From the NCBI RefSeq assembly GCF_009712225.1, contig NZ_WASP01000006.1:62001-126000 (forward strand): DNA of 64,000 nt. The letters are read 5' to 3'. This document shows, in pieces, positions 1 through 9,402 of the stretch. The position numbers and the translations under genes are program-made. Numbering within the stretch: position 1 is the first letter of the stretch; each line of letters begins with the position of its first letter. The DNA is from Desulfovibrio sp. GTDB lineage: Bacteria; Desulfobacterota; Desulfovibrionia; Desulfovibrionales; Desulfovibrionaceae. The notes under the pieces are model-generated. The model did not search any database. It was not told the DNA's origin and was given only the letters and a program-made list of their open reading frames with translations.

Positions 1-854
1 CCATAACCCTCAACAACTTTTTGGGCGTGGGGCACAAGGGCCGTACTGTCCTTGAGCAGGCAAACTAGACCCTGCAACAGCAGCAGATCTGTGCCGGTGA
101 TGTTGCCCTTCTTGGGCATGCGCAGCAGTGCAGCCTGCACGATGTCAGCCACCGGGGTTACATGAGGCTCTACGAAGGACAAGCCTGTGAGCTTGGCATG
201 CAGGGTGCGCAGCGGCGAAAGTGCCTTGTGGGTCACTTCCGTCCTTCCGTAGTAAACTCTGCGCCATATATCGTCAGCTGACTTGGCCACCTCATCAAAC
301 AGCGTGCCACCGAGGCCCTGTACCTCTTCCGCTAATCCGGCTTCCAGTACAGCGGTGTTGTCTGCGTGCTGCTCAAGCGGGGCCACCTTATACAGCTGCC
401 AGCGGAAATCCATGCGGGCGCGTACATAATCAGGCCCTACAAGGGAGTTGCGGATAATTTTGCCCCATTGATGGTGCTTCTCAATCCATGCCTGCACATT
501 TTGGTCATAGTCAGCCAGAAATGCTTCCTTTTCTTTCTGGAATTCGGTGCGGATGTTGAGCAGCTCCTGCACGATCTCGCCAGCCTTTTCTTCAGGGATG
601 GCCCAGCCAGACATGAACCGTACCCCGTGCCGGTCAAGATAGTTGAAGGCGCGGGCCTTGAGTGTGCCGAATACTTTGAGGTTTTCCGGATCGGCAATGC
701 GCTTGGAACCCAGCGATGCCAAGTCTTCAGGGGGCAGCTTTGCGCCGCCCAGGTCTTCCTGACTCATTTTGCGTCGGGCTGACCACAAACTGACGTTAAG
801 GTTGAGGGCCAATAAATTGTCCAAAATGCGGATGTCAGAAACAAGTTGTGTCAT
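1..854 (-). CDS. DUF3150 family protein, C-terminus cut by window edge
   Basis: An open frame runs from an ATG at 854 to the window edge, giving 284 visible residues; the stop lies outside. A GGAGG site sits 6-7 bases upstream of the ATG. The protein is charged and mostly helical, beginning MTQLVSDIRILDNLLALNLN, with the LNVSLWSARRKM segment near residues 19-30 that I associate with DUF3150, a family found in phages and integrative elements beside a MoxR/CobS-like ATPase. The ATPase gene lies 8 bases upstream in the same direction, so the two are probably cotranscribed and may act together, perhaps as chaperone and partner. Biochemical function is unknown. Family assignment comes from memory of the pattern and the neighbourhood. 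Confidence 0.7.
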   Translation of the reverse strand, partial: MTQLVSDIRILDNLLALNLNVSLWSARRKMSQEDLGGAKLPPEDLASLGSKRIADPENLKVFGTLKARAFNYLDRHGVRFMSGWAIPEEKAGEIVQELLNIRTEFQKEKEAFLADYDQNVQAWIEKHHQWGKIIRNSLVGPDYVRARMDFRWQLYKVAPLEQHADNTAVLEAGLAEEVQGLGGTLFDEVAKSADDIWRRVYYGRTEVTHKALSPLRTLHAKLTGLSFVEPHVTPVADIVQAALLRMPKKGNITGTDLLLLQGLVCLLKDSTALVPHAQKVVEGY

Positions 855-862
855 TTAGCCTC

Positions 863-1888
863 CTACATTGATTTATCGGAAAATGTAGCGTTGAGACCTT
901 CAGTCTCCACTAGTTGCGGGAACATGCGTTGAGCCAATTCATGCAACATGGCGCGAGTTTCACGGCTTGCGCGGAAAGCCAGAGCACGATCAAGGGCATA
1001 GGTAACGGGCTGTATGCCCTGATGGGCCAGCGGCTGAAAGCGAACGGTCAGATCACCCCAGCGAAGCAAGCTGCGAGTGGAGAATGTTACTTCGATGGTA
1101 TTGGTCAGATTGCTGGTGGTAGCCTCACCCATGAAGAGTTTTCGAACCTCATTGGCATAGTCCACCATGGTGTCGCACAACGATTCGGGCAGTGAAGGGA
1201 AGTGTCGGGTAAGCAGGCTCTTTTCTACATCGGCAGAAGGGTAGCCCACTTCGCAGATAGTAAAGCGGTCCAGCCAGGCAAGATTCTGCCGATGGGTTCC
1301 TTGGTAAAGGCCAGTGTCATCGCCACCACCATTGGTGTTGGCCGTGGCAACCAGGCGGAACATGGGGTGCGGCGCAATCAGTTCTCCGCCATTTTCAGCT
1401 ATGCACAGGGGGGAGCCGTCCAGCACGCTGTTCAAGCCTGCCGCAATTTCAGGGGATGTTAGGTCGATCTCATTCAGCAGCAAAAGTGCGCCGCAGCGTA
1501 TGGCAAGCGCAAGCGGGCCATATTCAAAGGTCATGTTGCTGTTTTTGACTGTCAGGTGACCAACCAGGTCGGCAAATTCCAGCCGCCCGTGTCCGGTAAC
1601 CTCAAAGACAGGGTAGTTAAGTCTGGCTGCCAGCTGCTTGATGCAGCTGGTTTTGCCGCAACCAGTGGGGCCGAAGACGTACAGTGGTTCCTGTGGGTTG
1701 AGAAACCAGACCACAACATCGCGGCTGGACTCATGGAAAATATAGTCGTGGTTAATTGCCGGGGTGTAGGCCGAAGGAACAGCGTAGCCCCTGACCGTGG
1801 TGCCGGAGGGCTTGCCGCTGAAAATATGACCGGCATCGAGGTCGATGGGGGTAAGAGAATCAAGCTCATCAGTAAGGGGAGTTTGCAT
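863..1888 (-). CDS. CobS/MoxR-like AAA+ ATPase
   Basis: AAA+ ATPase of the CbbQ/MoxR/CobS type, about 341 residues. Visible motifs are Walker A GPTGCGKTS (about residues 73-81), Walker B LLLLNEID with Asn in place of the usual first Asp, a sensor-1 like stretch RLVATANTNGGGD and an arginine-rich sensor-2 region (FSTRSLLRWGDL). The LNEID form is common in phage CobS-like proteins, so it need not mean loss of activity. I chose the ATG at 1888 because AGGAG lies just ahead of it; an upstream in-frame start at 1945 would run into the divergent antitoxin promoter. Such ATPases usually remodel a partner, here plausibly the DUF3150 protein encoded 8 bases downstream. Substrate unknown. Confidence 0.85.
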   Translation of the reverse strand: MQTPLTDELDSLTPIDLDAGHIFSGKPSGTTVRGYAVPSAYTPAINHDYIFHESSRDVVVWFLNPQEPLYVFGPTGCGKTSCIKQLAARLNYPVFEVTGHGRLEFADLVGHLTVKNSNMTFEYGPLALAIRCGALLLLNEIDLTSPEIAAGLNSVLDGSPLCIAENGGELIAPHPMFRLVATANTNGGGDDTGLYQGTHRQNLAWLDRFTICEVGYPSADVEKSLLTRHFPSLPESLCDTMVDYANEVRKLFMGEATTSNLTNTIEVTFSTRSLLRWGDLTVRFQPLAHQGIQPVTYALDRALAFRASRETRAMLHELAQRMFPQLVETEGLNATFSDKSM

Positions 1889-1956
1889 TATTACTCCTGT
1901 GTGTTCTATTGACACGTTTGTCTTGAATGTACACAATAATGACAAAGGAGATTCCC

Positions 1957-2196
1957 ATGTCTACGGTAACAGCGCGATTGGATGCGGATACGCAGGCGCA
2001 GCTTGAAAAGCTTGCCGCTGCTACCTCACGGTCTCGTTCCTGGCTGGTGGCAGAGGCGGTAAGGCAATACGTGGCCGAACAGTCCTGGCAGGTCGAAGCC
2101 ATTCAGGAAGGTGTTCGGCAGGCAGATGAGGGGAAGTTTGCTTCTGACCAAGAGGTGACGGGAGCCTTTGCTCGTTGGGGCGTCCATGCAAAATAG
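1957..2196 (+). CDS. Ribbon-helix-helix antitoxin (CopG/ParD-like)
   Basis: A 79-residue protein beginning MSTVTARLDADTQAQLEKLA, a typical ribbon-helix-helix pattern: a short beta strand, then two helices with SRSRSWLVAEAVRQYV. Such proteins bind DNA as dimers and the C-terminal part blocks the toxin. The ATG at 1957 follows AAAGGAG (1944-1950); an earlier in-frame ATG at 1927 has no such site. The toxin gene starts inside its last codons (11-base overlap), the usual coupled arrangement. The pair probably represses its own promoter in the 68-base gap towards the ATPase gene, which is read the other way. Confidence 0.88.
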   Translation: MSTVTARLDADTQAQLEKLAAATSRSRSWLVAEAVRQYVAEQSWQVEAIQEGVRQADEGKFASDQEVTGAFARWGVHAK

Positions 2197-2473
2197 GCCT
2201 GTGCGGTGGCTCGCTCTAGCGCTTGAGGATTTGCACGAAATTGCGGGGTATTGGGCTGAAAAGGACTCAAATGCAGGGGAACAAATAGCCCAATGCGTAT
2301 GGAATGCTGGGCAAAGCCTTGCTTCTCTTTCTTCACGGGGAAGGGCTGGAAGAGTCGCGGGGACTCGTGAGCTTGTGCTGGCAGATTTCCCGTATTTTAT
2401 TGCATACCGCGTTGTGAAATCCGAAGTACATATCCTTCGTGTTCTCCATACCACCCGCCGTTATCCGAAATAA
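2186..2473 (+). CDS. RelE/ParE family toxin
   Basis: A 95-residue protein with the RelE/ParE fold pattern: an N-terminal helical segment (WLALALEDLHEIAGYWAEKD), a middle GRAGRVAGTRELVL segment and the C-terminal strands FPYFIAYRVVKSEVHILRVLH followed by TTRRYP. ParE members act on gyrase and RelE members cut mRNA; which applies here cannot be read from sequence. The ATG at 2186 overlaps the antitoxin stop. An in-frame ATG at 2168 would extend it further into the antitoxin and has no ribosome site. It ends directly against the convergent gene at 2474. The pair sits between the ATPase and nuclease genes of the recombination module and may stabilise the island. Confidence 0.88.
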   Translation: MQNRPVRWLALALEDLHEIAGYWAEKDSNAGEQIAQCVWNAGQSLASLSSRGRAGRVAGTRELVLADFPYFIAYRVVKSEVHILRVLHTTRRYPK

Positions 2474-2836
2474 TCACGCAACTACAATTTTTCTTTCCAC
2501 ATACGCCCCAAGCGGCTTACCACGAAAGCTACCGCGAGTTTCAATGTCGTTATAATCTTCGCCAAGACGGATGAACAGGAAGTCTTCGTTGGACAAACTG
2601 TCCATTAGCTTTGCTACAAAGGCCACTTCAGCAAATTCTGCGTACCACTTTTCCCCCTCCCACAGAAAGACAGCGTAGCCTGAGCCTTCATCAATTTTGC
2701 TGGGTTCGCCACCTATGAGCATTTTGATTGCTGCAAAGTTGTCGGGATTGTTCCTTTCTACCTCTGCAAGATCTGTTTTTAGCTGATCCATTCCTTTTTT
2801 TGTCAGGCACAGGGCCACATCAGAATAATACCCCAT
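2474..2836 (-). CDS. Conserved hypothetical protein (island)
   Basis: A 120-residue acidic protein starting MGYYSDVALCLTKKGMDQLK, with GGGAG 6 bases before the ATG. I recognise the MGYYSDVAL opening from small phage and island proteins but know no function. It has no membrane segment or signal peptide, and the sequence EGEKWYAEFAEVAFV suggests a compact alpha/beta fold. It lies 16 bases downstream of the nuclease gene on the same strand, so both are probably read together with the broken ERF gene further upstream as a phage-type recombination operon. Confidence 0.7.
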   Translation of the reverse strand: MGYYSDVALCLTKKGMDQLKTDLAEVERNNPDNFAAIKMLIGGEPSKIDEGSGYAVFLWEGEKWYAEFAEVAFVAKLMDSLSNEDFLFIRLGEDYNDIETRGSFRGKPLGAYVERKIVVA

Positions 2837-2852
2837 GATAATCTCCCGAAGC

Positions 2853-4016
2853 TCAGTTTATGGGCGAAATGCTCAATTTTTCGAAAGGTGAGCCTGTGCG
2901 CTCGCAACGGGCCAGCAAGGTGTCCACGTCGATGCCGCCCATGTGCTCAGAGTTAAGAATCTCGGCCAACTCCTCGCGCAGAGCATCCCTATCCAACGTG
3001 GTGCTACCCGCTGCCACTGACATGCGGAAGCGGTAGTTTCCCGTGTCTACCCAATCCCGTGTGCCAGCCTGGCGGTGAACCAGCTTGAGTACCGTTTCCA
3101 TTTCTTTAATTTCAGCATCCAAAGCAGTACGCTGCGCCTTAATGGCCGCCAGCTTTTCAAGAGCTGGCTCCCATTGTGGCATTTGCACGCCCTGCGGAAA
3201 TTTAGGGCAGTCGCCGTTGTGTTCGCAGTACGAGCACAATGGGTAAAAGCCTTGAGCGCAATCCACATGTGCCAGAGTTATGTGCCCGGCGCGGAATGCT
3301 GCAAGCTCACCCCAAAGCTGCGCCGCATGGTCAAGGGCCGTATCGAGCATGGCCTGATTGAAACCGTAGGGGCCGAACGCTTTAACCTCCTTCATGGAAA
3401 GGCAGAGCAACCATGCCTCCATACTTGTCTCGGCAGCCGTTGCGTGCAGCTGAAGGCCAAGTTGGGCATGGCAAAGTTGTGGAAATGTCATTTTGTCATG
3501 CATAAGCGTGCCGTCCTCAGCTCGGAGGCTGAAGACGGGTTTGTTCCAAGCTTTTGTCAGAAGATCGATTTGGCAATGCAATTGCAGAAGATGAGAATCA
3601 TGCGGCGAAGCTGGCAGCTTGTCTGTGCTTTTCACTTTCAGAATGCGTATGGCATTGACCGGTGCGCCCCAGACCAGCACAAAATCGAGATGAGCCTTGA
3701 TGGGCACGCCATGATGATGCCAATTGATCTCAAGCTGGGGCAAAACATGCAGGCCGAGCGATACCAGAGCTTGTCCAACCCCAGATTCAAACCAGTGCCC
3801 GCGCTGCAGAGTAAGCAGACGCTCCAGGCTGTTAGTGGTGGGGAGCACCTTTCTTGCCAGTGCTGCCCGTGGGCATTCCCAGTGCTGGCCAATGTCGCTC
3901 ATACCGATGTAGCTGGAACTGTCGCCCAGATGGGCAAGAGTATCTTTGTGGGCAACGGCTTGTAGGCCCTGTCTGATTAGAGCCCGCAATCCTTCCGTGC
4001 GGTTCATCTGTTCCAT
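2853..4016 (-). CDS. Cas4-like PD-(D/E)XK nuclease, probably inactive
   Basis: A 387-residue protein resembling Cas4/RecB-type nucleases of phages. It has an HxD core (KAHLDFVLVW), then the strand that normally carries (D/E)xK, here reading IRILKVKST, so the acidic metal ligand is Lys. A late cysteine group (CAQGFYPLCSYCEHNGDC) resembles the iron-sulfur ligands of Cas4-type enzymes. The C-terminal third has a coiled-coil-like stretch (AAIKAQRTALDAEIKEMETVL). Start ATG at 4016 follows GGAGG with 7 bases between. Such nucleases work with ERF-type annealing proteins in phage recombination, and the neighbouring ERF gene is broken, so the module may be decaying. The substitution suggests loss of cutting activity, but this is inference. 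Confidence 0.7.
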   Translation of the reverse strand: MEQMNRTEGLRALIRQGLQAVAHKDTLAHLGDSSSYIGMSDIGQHWECPRAALARKVLPTTNSLERLLTLQRGHWFESGVGQALVSLGLHVLPQLEINWHHHGVPIKAHLDFVLVWGAPVNAIRILKVKSTDKLPASPHDSHLLQLHCQIDLLTKAWNKPVFSLRAEDGTLMHDKMTFPQLCHAQLGLQLHATAAETSMEAWLLCLSMKEVKAFGPYGFNQAMLDTALDHAAQLWGELAAFRAGHITLAHVDCAQGFYPLCSYCEHNGDCPKFPQGVQMPQWEPALEKLAAIKAQRTALDAEIKEMETVLKLVHRQAGTRDWVDTGNYRFRMSVAAGSTTLDRDALREELAEILNSEHMGGIDVDTLLARCERTGSPFEKLSISPIN

Positions 4017-4036
4017 GGGTTAGCCTCCACAAAAGC

Positions 4037-4064
4037 AAGAGGGCCGCCATCAGGCAGCCCTCTT
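4037..4064 (-). terminator. Hairpin between the ERF remnant and the nuclease gene
   Basis: A perfect 8-bp stem (AAGAGGGC/GCCCTCTT) with a 12-base loop. On the minus strand it is followed by GCTTTTG, a weak T run. It may terminate or attenuate transcription between the two minus-strand genes. Confidence 0.45.
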
Positions 4065-4084
4065 ACTTGGTATTTTGATTTACA

Positions 4085-4795
4085 TTATGCGGCATCAACA
4101 TACTTCCACCACAATTTTCTCTGCGGGTTCCAGCGGAAGCCCGAACCGGTAAGCAATTCCTTTTTCGCCTGCGTGTTGCCAGTGGCAATGATGCAAGGCC
4201 GTCCGTCCTGAGCGGTAACCTGCTGATAGGTGATGCCTTCTAGCGGTGGGAGATTTTCAAGGCTTGCTAGCGGTCGATTTGAGGGGGCTGAAATGTTGTT
4301 TGTGGTGGATGGGTCGCGTTGGCGTGCTTTTTACGACACGGGGAGGATTACGGGCAACTTAGGCCGTGTAGGCGATTTTTTGCAATTTCTAGCACCTTCA
4401 CCATCGTCATCTTCAGTTACCATGCCCAACATTGCGGTTAGAGCGTAGCGACGAGCATAGGTAATTGCCGACCCCATGCCTTGCGGATCGGTCTTGGGTA
4501 ATGGAACCACGGCGAGGGAGCTTTGCCACTGACCAGACTCTGCATGCGTCAGCTTGGTAACCAGCCCTATGGAGTTGGGCTGCTCCACAGGCACAGGGAA
4601 CTGGCACAGCCAGATGCCGTTTTCGATAAGCGCATCACGGCAGGCGTCCATAACGCTGTTGAGGCTGGATTACCAGCTTTTGGTGAAGGGATTCTCAGCA
4701 TCTTTTGTAACCGGTTGCACGGTGAGTTGGACATTAAGCAGAGCTTTAGCCAATATGGTAATGTCTAGCGACTGATATTCGAGCATATTTTTCAT
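4085..4795 (-). pseudogene. ERF family single-strand annealing protein, two in-frame stops
   Basis: Read in one unbroken frame of 237 codons, this region encodes an ERF-type recombination protein. Its N-terminus ends NPFTKSW, then TAA (4670-4672), where family members usually have a tyrosine followed by xxLN. The core continues MDACRDALIENGIWL ... WQSSLAVVPLPK ... GMGSAITYARRYALTAMLG, the ERF hallmark. A second TAA lies at 4331-4333, after which the same frame gives a proline-rich linker and a tail ending GFRWNPQRKLWWKYVDAA. There is no frameshift; two substitutions seem to have broken it. A fragment from the internal ATG at 4651 could still be made but would lack both ends. ERF proteins pair complementary single strands in phage recombination. 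Confidence 0.8.
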
Positions 4796-5734
4796 TTTGA
4801 AAATGCGAGAAACTCTGTCCGTTTTGTGGATTTGCAGAGATAATTGGGTATTTATGACGGCAGCTCTGACCCTTTCAATACTGTAATATATAGATAAATA
4901 TTGTTAAATTACATAAAAGTTTATATTGTGATGTGAGCCACGTATAAAATTAGGTACATTAATGTATGAAGGTGAATTTTTAGCATTATTTCCAATTAAT
5001 ATTATTAGTTGAAAGTACAAATACTATCTTATAGTCTGTCAATTGGAAATTGTATATTTGTGCTGCAGATTCAAACACATGCCATTGGTGCCATACAGAT
5101 TTTCAAAGAAGTTTGCAAAAGTCCACAAGATCAACCAGAGTAGTAATTCACAGTCCTTGCCATCCACAAGCATGCGAAACCGCTACGCCTCGTCTATAGC
5201 CAGAATGGCTGAGGTCCTCCGCGGGGAATACCAGTCCACACGCAATACTTCTGCCGAGGTCATGCTTGGCATGCACAGAACCGTGCAAGGCCACGTCAAA
5301 GCCCGCTCTGTTGGTACTGACGCATCGTGGGGAACAAGCAAACTGAAAATCCCCGTAGCAATAAACTAAACGGCCAGCCTTCTCCCGTTAACCGGAGAAG
5401 GCTGGCCGAATTTTTTTGAAAGCCCTGATCTTCTAATCAGAACAGCTTACGAATGGAATCAGTCAACAGCATTACAAAGGCGTTGTGTGCCAATCCTTGC
5501 CACGAAATGCGAGCAGGTGGATTTTTCCCACCGAAAACGAGCATTCCGTGTGTTGACTCCTATGGTTAGTGATAGTGGGAATATTTTTTCCTTGTTTCGC
5601 GATGTCATAAATATTTTATGATACTTTATTTTTTCCATTATATTAGCAACTAATGGAAAATCTTAAAGGTTATTTTACGAAACAGGGGGTATTTCGTCTC
5701 CGCATCTTCCATAAATATTGATGGCCAAGGGTAC
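4796..5734. other. Gene-poor stretch between ERF remnant and chemoreceptor
   Basis: From 4796 to about 5040 the DNA is AT-rich and I see no coding pattern. A plus-strand frame at 5043-5369 (108 codons, ending next to a strong terminator) has no recognisable similarity; its last half (from about 5172) has the GC content of a real gene and may be the tail of a decayed one. A minus-strand frame at 5437-5544 (35 residues, ending LLTDSIRKLF) has AGGAG about 12 bases upstream and is equally uncertain. The 5550-5734 segment is AT-rich without a feature. Confidence 0.4.
5371..5417 (+). terminator. Strong intrinsic terminator
   Basis: A 15-bp perfect stem (5371-5385 with 5394-5408), an 8-base loop and seven T residues at 5411-5417. 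It points rightward on the plus strand, yet no convincing plus-strand gene precedes it, which suggests that a gene upstream has been lost or reduced to a remnant. Confidence 0.85.
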
Positions 5735-7798
5735 TTATTTAGTAGTGCGCAGGGCATCAATAAGGCTGCGTAATTCCGCGGCCTGCTTTGCTAGGCTTCC
5801 TACCGCCGCAGAGGCTTCATTCATGGCGGTGGAAAGTTCGCTGGATATGAAGGATACGCCTTCAATGGACTGGTTGATCTCTTCTGATGAAGCAGACTGC
5901 TGTTCAGCGGCCGTAGCAATGGCGCGCACCTTATCGGCGGCGCTTTCCGCTACGGTGAGGATTTCGTGCAGCGCCTCGCCGGACTGCCGGGCATGGTCAT
6001 TATTATTAGTAATGGCATCCACCGCATTTTCCACATTGATCATGCTCTGCCGTGTTGCACGTTGAATATGCTCCACGGCCCGCCCCACTTCGGTAGTTGC
6101 CTGTTGGGTCTTTTCCGCCAGCTTGCGTACTTCATCGGCCACCACGGCAAATCCGCGTCCGGCCTCTCCCGCTCGTGCGGCTTCAATGGCGGCATTGAGA
6201 GCCAGTAAGTTGGTCTGGTCGGCTATGTCTGAAATGACACCCATGACCTGACCTATGCTTTCTGCCTGATGCTCAAGGTCTTCCATCTCTGTTTTTAGGC
6301 AGCTGGAAACAGCATGCAAACTGTCCATACCCTTTACCACGTCATTGACGATATTGGCACCTTCACGGGCCTTGCTGTGCATATCCTGCGTGGCTTTGGC
6401 CGCATCACCCGCATTGCGGGCAACCTCCAGCACGGTGGCGTTCATTTCTTCCATGGCGGTGGCCGTTTCTGTCATGCGCCGGGCGGCCTGCTCCGCGCCA
6501 TTGTCAGATTGTTCAATCTGGGCAGAAAGCTGCTCCGAAGCCGAAGCAACGCCATTAACAATGCCTTCAAGCTGGTTTGCCGCATCATGCAGCCCTTCGC
6601 GGCGGGCCATCTCGGCGCGCTTTGTGGCTTCTTCCGCTTTTTGCATGGCAGCTGTGGCCTGTTGCATGGCGGTTTGCGCTTCGTCTGTTTTTTCCCGTGC
6701 TTCACCCACCATGTGCACAAGGTTGTTGAGCATGGTGCGCAGACCCCTTGAAAGCACGCCGATTTCATCTCGTTTTGTGCATTTTTCTTCAAACGTTTTG
6801 TGCATTTCTGAAGAAAGCTCCATGTTGCCCTCGGCCACATATTCCGCAATATTGCCTATGTCATGGAGTGTCTTTGCAAAGTTTCGTGCCACAAAGAAAA
6901 TAATGAGCCCCGTCAAAAGCGCAATACAAAAACCAAGTATCATAAGGTTGCGCGTCATGACTGTGATGCCGCTGACTAGGTCGTCATTCTCGCCCGTTAA
7001 GACCACAATCCAGCCTGATGCGGGGACTTCATTGTAATAGGCTATATAATCTTTATTTTCCCAAGTATAGGGTAGGCGTCCGTTCTTTTCGATAAGTATT
7101 TTCCGTACCCAAAGCAGGTCGGATTCGTTTTTTCCCACATAGGCTGTATCTTTATAAATAAGGAGTTTGCCCTCGGCATCATACACAAAAGCATGCCCCG
7201 TTTTGGCAAAATGAATCCGGTCTGTCGTACTTTCAGCAAGTTTTTCCATGTCAACCAGCAGCAGCAGACCACCTATAACAACATCTCCTTCCTTGATCGG
7301 CGATGTGATGATTGTTCCCATCTTTTTAGTCACCATGGAAACGCGAGTTTCAATGGCCGCCTCGCCCTTGAGGGTTTTTTGCACAGCCTCATAGGAACTG
7401 AGGTTTGCGTTAATACTCTGGGGATTGCTATGAGCCTTGGCAATGCCTTTCATGTCGAAGTACACCGCCAGTTCAATACGTGGGAAAGTTTGTGAAACGG
7501 TACGCAGTGCGTGTGCTGCAGCTTCTGAAAGAGAAATGTCCGGCTGTTGTCCCCTGTAGATGACAGAGGCAAACTCAACCGCGTTATTTGTCTGAGAAAT
7601 ATTAATGGCAAGATTGCGGAGGAGTTGGATAATATTATCCAACTCCCGCGCCTGTACTTCTGCCAGCATGCCATAATCTTGTGACATCATAGAGCGGAGG
7701 TTTGTTTTTGCCATATCGTGTGCTGTAATCCCAATAATACATAGTCCTATGATTACTGGTAAAAGAATGCACAGAAGCATTTTTGATAAAATCTTCAT
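5735..7798 (-). CDS. Methyl-accepting chemotaxis protein with periplasmic Cache-type sensor
   Basis: A 687-residue chemoreceptor. Residues about 7-27 form a first membrane helix ([17 protein letters not shown]), followed by a ~250-residue periplasmic region typical of a double Cache domain ([37 protein letters not shown]). A second helix ([19 protein letters not shown]) leads into a HAMP segment and a cytoplasmic coiled coil. The hairpin tip [20 protein letters not shown] and downstream [16 protein letters not shown] are the invariant MCP signalling sequences that bind CheA and CheW. GGAGG lies 7 bases before the ATG. It is monocistronic within an accessory region. The ligand cannot be predicted; Cache domains bind small organic acids or amino acids. 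The C-terminus carries no CheR-tether pentapeptide. Confidence 0.95.
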   Translation of the reverse strand: MKILSKMLLCILLPVIIGLCIIGITAHDMAKTNLRSMMSQDYGMLAEVQARELDNIIQLLRNLAINISQTNNAVEFASVIYRGQQPDISLSEAAAHALRTVSQTFPRIELAVYFDMKGIAKAHSNPQSINANLSSYEAVQKTLKGEAAIETRVSMVTKKMGTIITSPIKEGDVVIGGLLLLVDMEKLAESTTDRIHFAKTGHAFVYDAEGKLLIYKDTAYVGKNESDLLWVRKILIEKNGRLPYTWENKDYIAYYNEVPASGWIVVLTGENDDLVSGITVMTRNLMILGFCIALLTGLIIFFVARNFAKTLHDIGNIAEYVAEGNMELSSEMHKTFEEKCTKRDEIGVLSRGLRTMLNNLVHMVGEAREKTDEAQTAMQQATAAMQKAEEATKRAEMARREGLHDAANQLEGIVNGVASASEQLSAQIEQSDNGAEQAARRMTETATAMEEMNATVLEVARNAGDAAKATQDMHSKAREGANIVNDVVKGMDSLHAVSSCLKTEMEDLEHQAESIGQVMGVISDIADQTNLLALNAAIEAARAGEAGRGFAVVADEVRKLAEKTQQATTEVGRAVEHIQRATRQSMINVENAVDAITNNNDHARQSGEALHEILTVAESAADKVRAIATAAEQQSASSEEINQSIEGVSFISSELSTAMNEASAAVGSLAKQAAELRSLIDALRTTK

Positions 7799-9402
7799 TT
7801 CTGAGCCTCCATATTATAAATGCACATTAGCATGTCTCCTAATACTGTTTTATTTTCCTTGACAACTGAATTTATTGTCAAACACTTATTTGTACATGGC
7901 ATTGTGTATGAGTTGTGGTTCGTACATATTTTTGTTTACTGCTTATGTTTACAGTGTTGTTGAACATATTTATGAAGAAAATTCGTCCATAATTGTTGCC
8001 AGTGCATGAAAATGTGCCGTGCTTAAATGACTGATTATGGAGTCTATGCTGGCGGTACATGGTGTCCCACGACGCGCAGGGGGGGGCTGTCTTCGGGCGG
8101 ATACAACAGGCGCGAGAAGGTGTCGTGGCCGAATTTTACAGGCATCATTGCGGCCACCAAGTAGGCACAGGACTCTATATTTCCATTCACTGCAGCATGG
8201 TGGCAGCGAGGATTGCAACGTCCCAAAGCAACGTCCAGTATGCGAATAACAGGAGAGCGACTGACTGCTTTTTGGGGGATGGCGTTCTTCATGGCTAATT
8301 AAAATTTCATATATACGTAAAATATTGTAGACACTTAACGAAGATAATTTGTTGTATCGAAGACAACTTCTCATCTGCCAAGGAGAATTTGGTTGTGATA
8401 AAAAATAGTGCTGTGCATTATTCTCGGATTGTCCCAGCACTGCGGCGGCACGGTGCGCTATGCTTATGAAGAACTCAGTGGTCTGAATGCTGTGTTCGGG
8501 TTTTTTCAAAAATGCCTGATGAACCATTGCAGCAAGGTTAAAGACATCTATGGTGCTTCAGCGTGCTTGGTTAATTTCATATTTTATTTTTTGCACTAAA
8601 CCGCTGACAAAGATCAATATCATTATTTAGAATGATAAGTTAATTTTATCGAATATGTTCGATGAGGTGGCAGTAGCAGTAGATTCGCCATTCTTAATGG
8701 TGTTACTTTTCGCAAAACCACTGAGTGCATCAGTGTGCCATGATGGGAGGGCCGTGTATTGGCAAAGGGCGCGGCCAGCAGAAACAAAAGGGCGGAAAGG
8801 TCTAAGCAGCGCGCGACGATAGAAATAAGTTTGGGTCTGCTCAAAGGGTCAGATCACAGATAGAAGGAATGCATCTTACGGCTTGCATATCATACCCCAA
8901 GCATTTTCATTACAATAAATTGTGAGTTGTTCAGGCCATACTGACGGTATCGTTTGGTAATAGAACCGCCATGCTCGGTTTTTTTAATCTTCAAAATTGG
9001 TCTGTAGGAATTTCATGAAGATTTAATATAAAAGTATTTATGTATAATTTGAAAAATATACTATAAACACTATTTTATTGAATTATTGCTATATTGAATT
9101 AATATATAATATACTAAGCAAAAAAATCGCATATAATTGAATTTTGAAAAAATCTTTAATAATGTTATTGTGCAAAAAGTAAATGACAAAAAGTATTTTG
9201 AAACTGTATTTTATGTATATTATTTTTTTACATAAAACTTTTTAGAGAATTTCATTGTAAATATTGTACAATTTAGAAACTTGACTAATTTGGTTTAAAA
9301 GGTAAGTATAACCAATAAGTAATCATTTGATTACTTATTGAAGAAATGTCCATTCGGGCTTTCAAATGCGGGTGTAGTTTTATCGAATTTACAGGAGCTT
9401 TA
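7799..9402. other. 1.6 kb gene-poor interval with possible coding remnants
   Basis: No convincing gene is visible. The segment 8040-8300 is GC-rich and open in several frames; a minus frame from 8292 ends with a protein-like stretch (AYLVAAMMPVKFGHDTFSRL) but I recognise no family. A plus frame at 8408-8599 (RYAYEELSGLNAVFGFFQKC) also looks like a gene fragment. From about 8880 to 9345 the DNA is extremely AT-rich, with long A/T tracts. This is consistent with decayed insertions plus the regulatory region of the LysR gene at 9403. Confidence 0.4.

Noticed and set aside
8037..8298. Overlapping short frames read as genes in both directions
   Set aside because: GC-rich, open in several frames, no ribosome site and no recognisable family; treated as possible remnant only.
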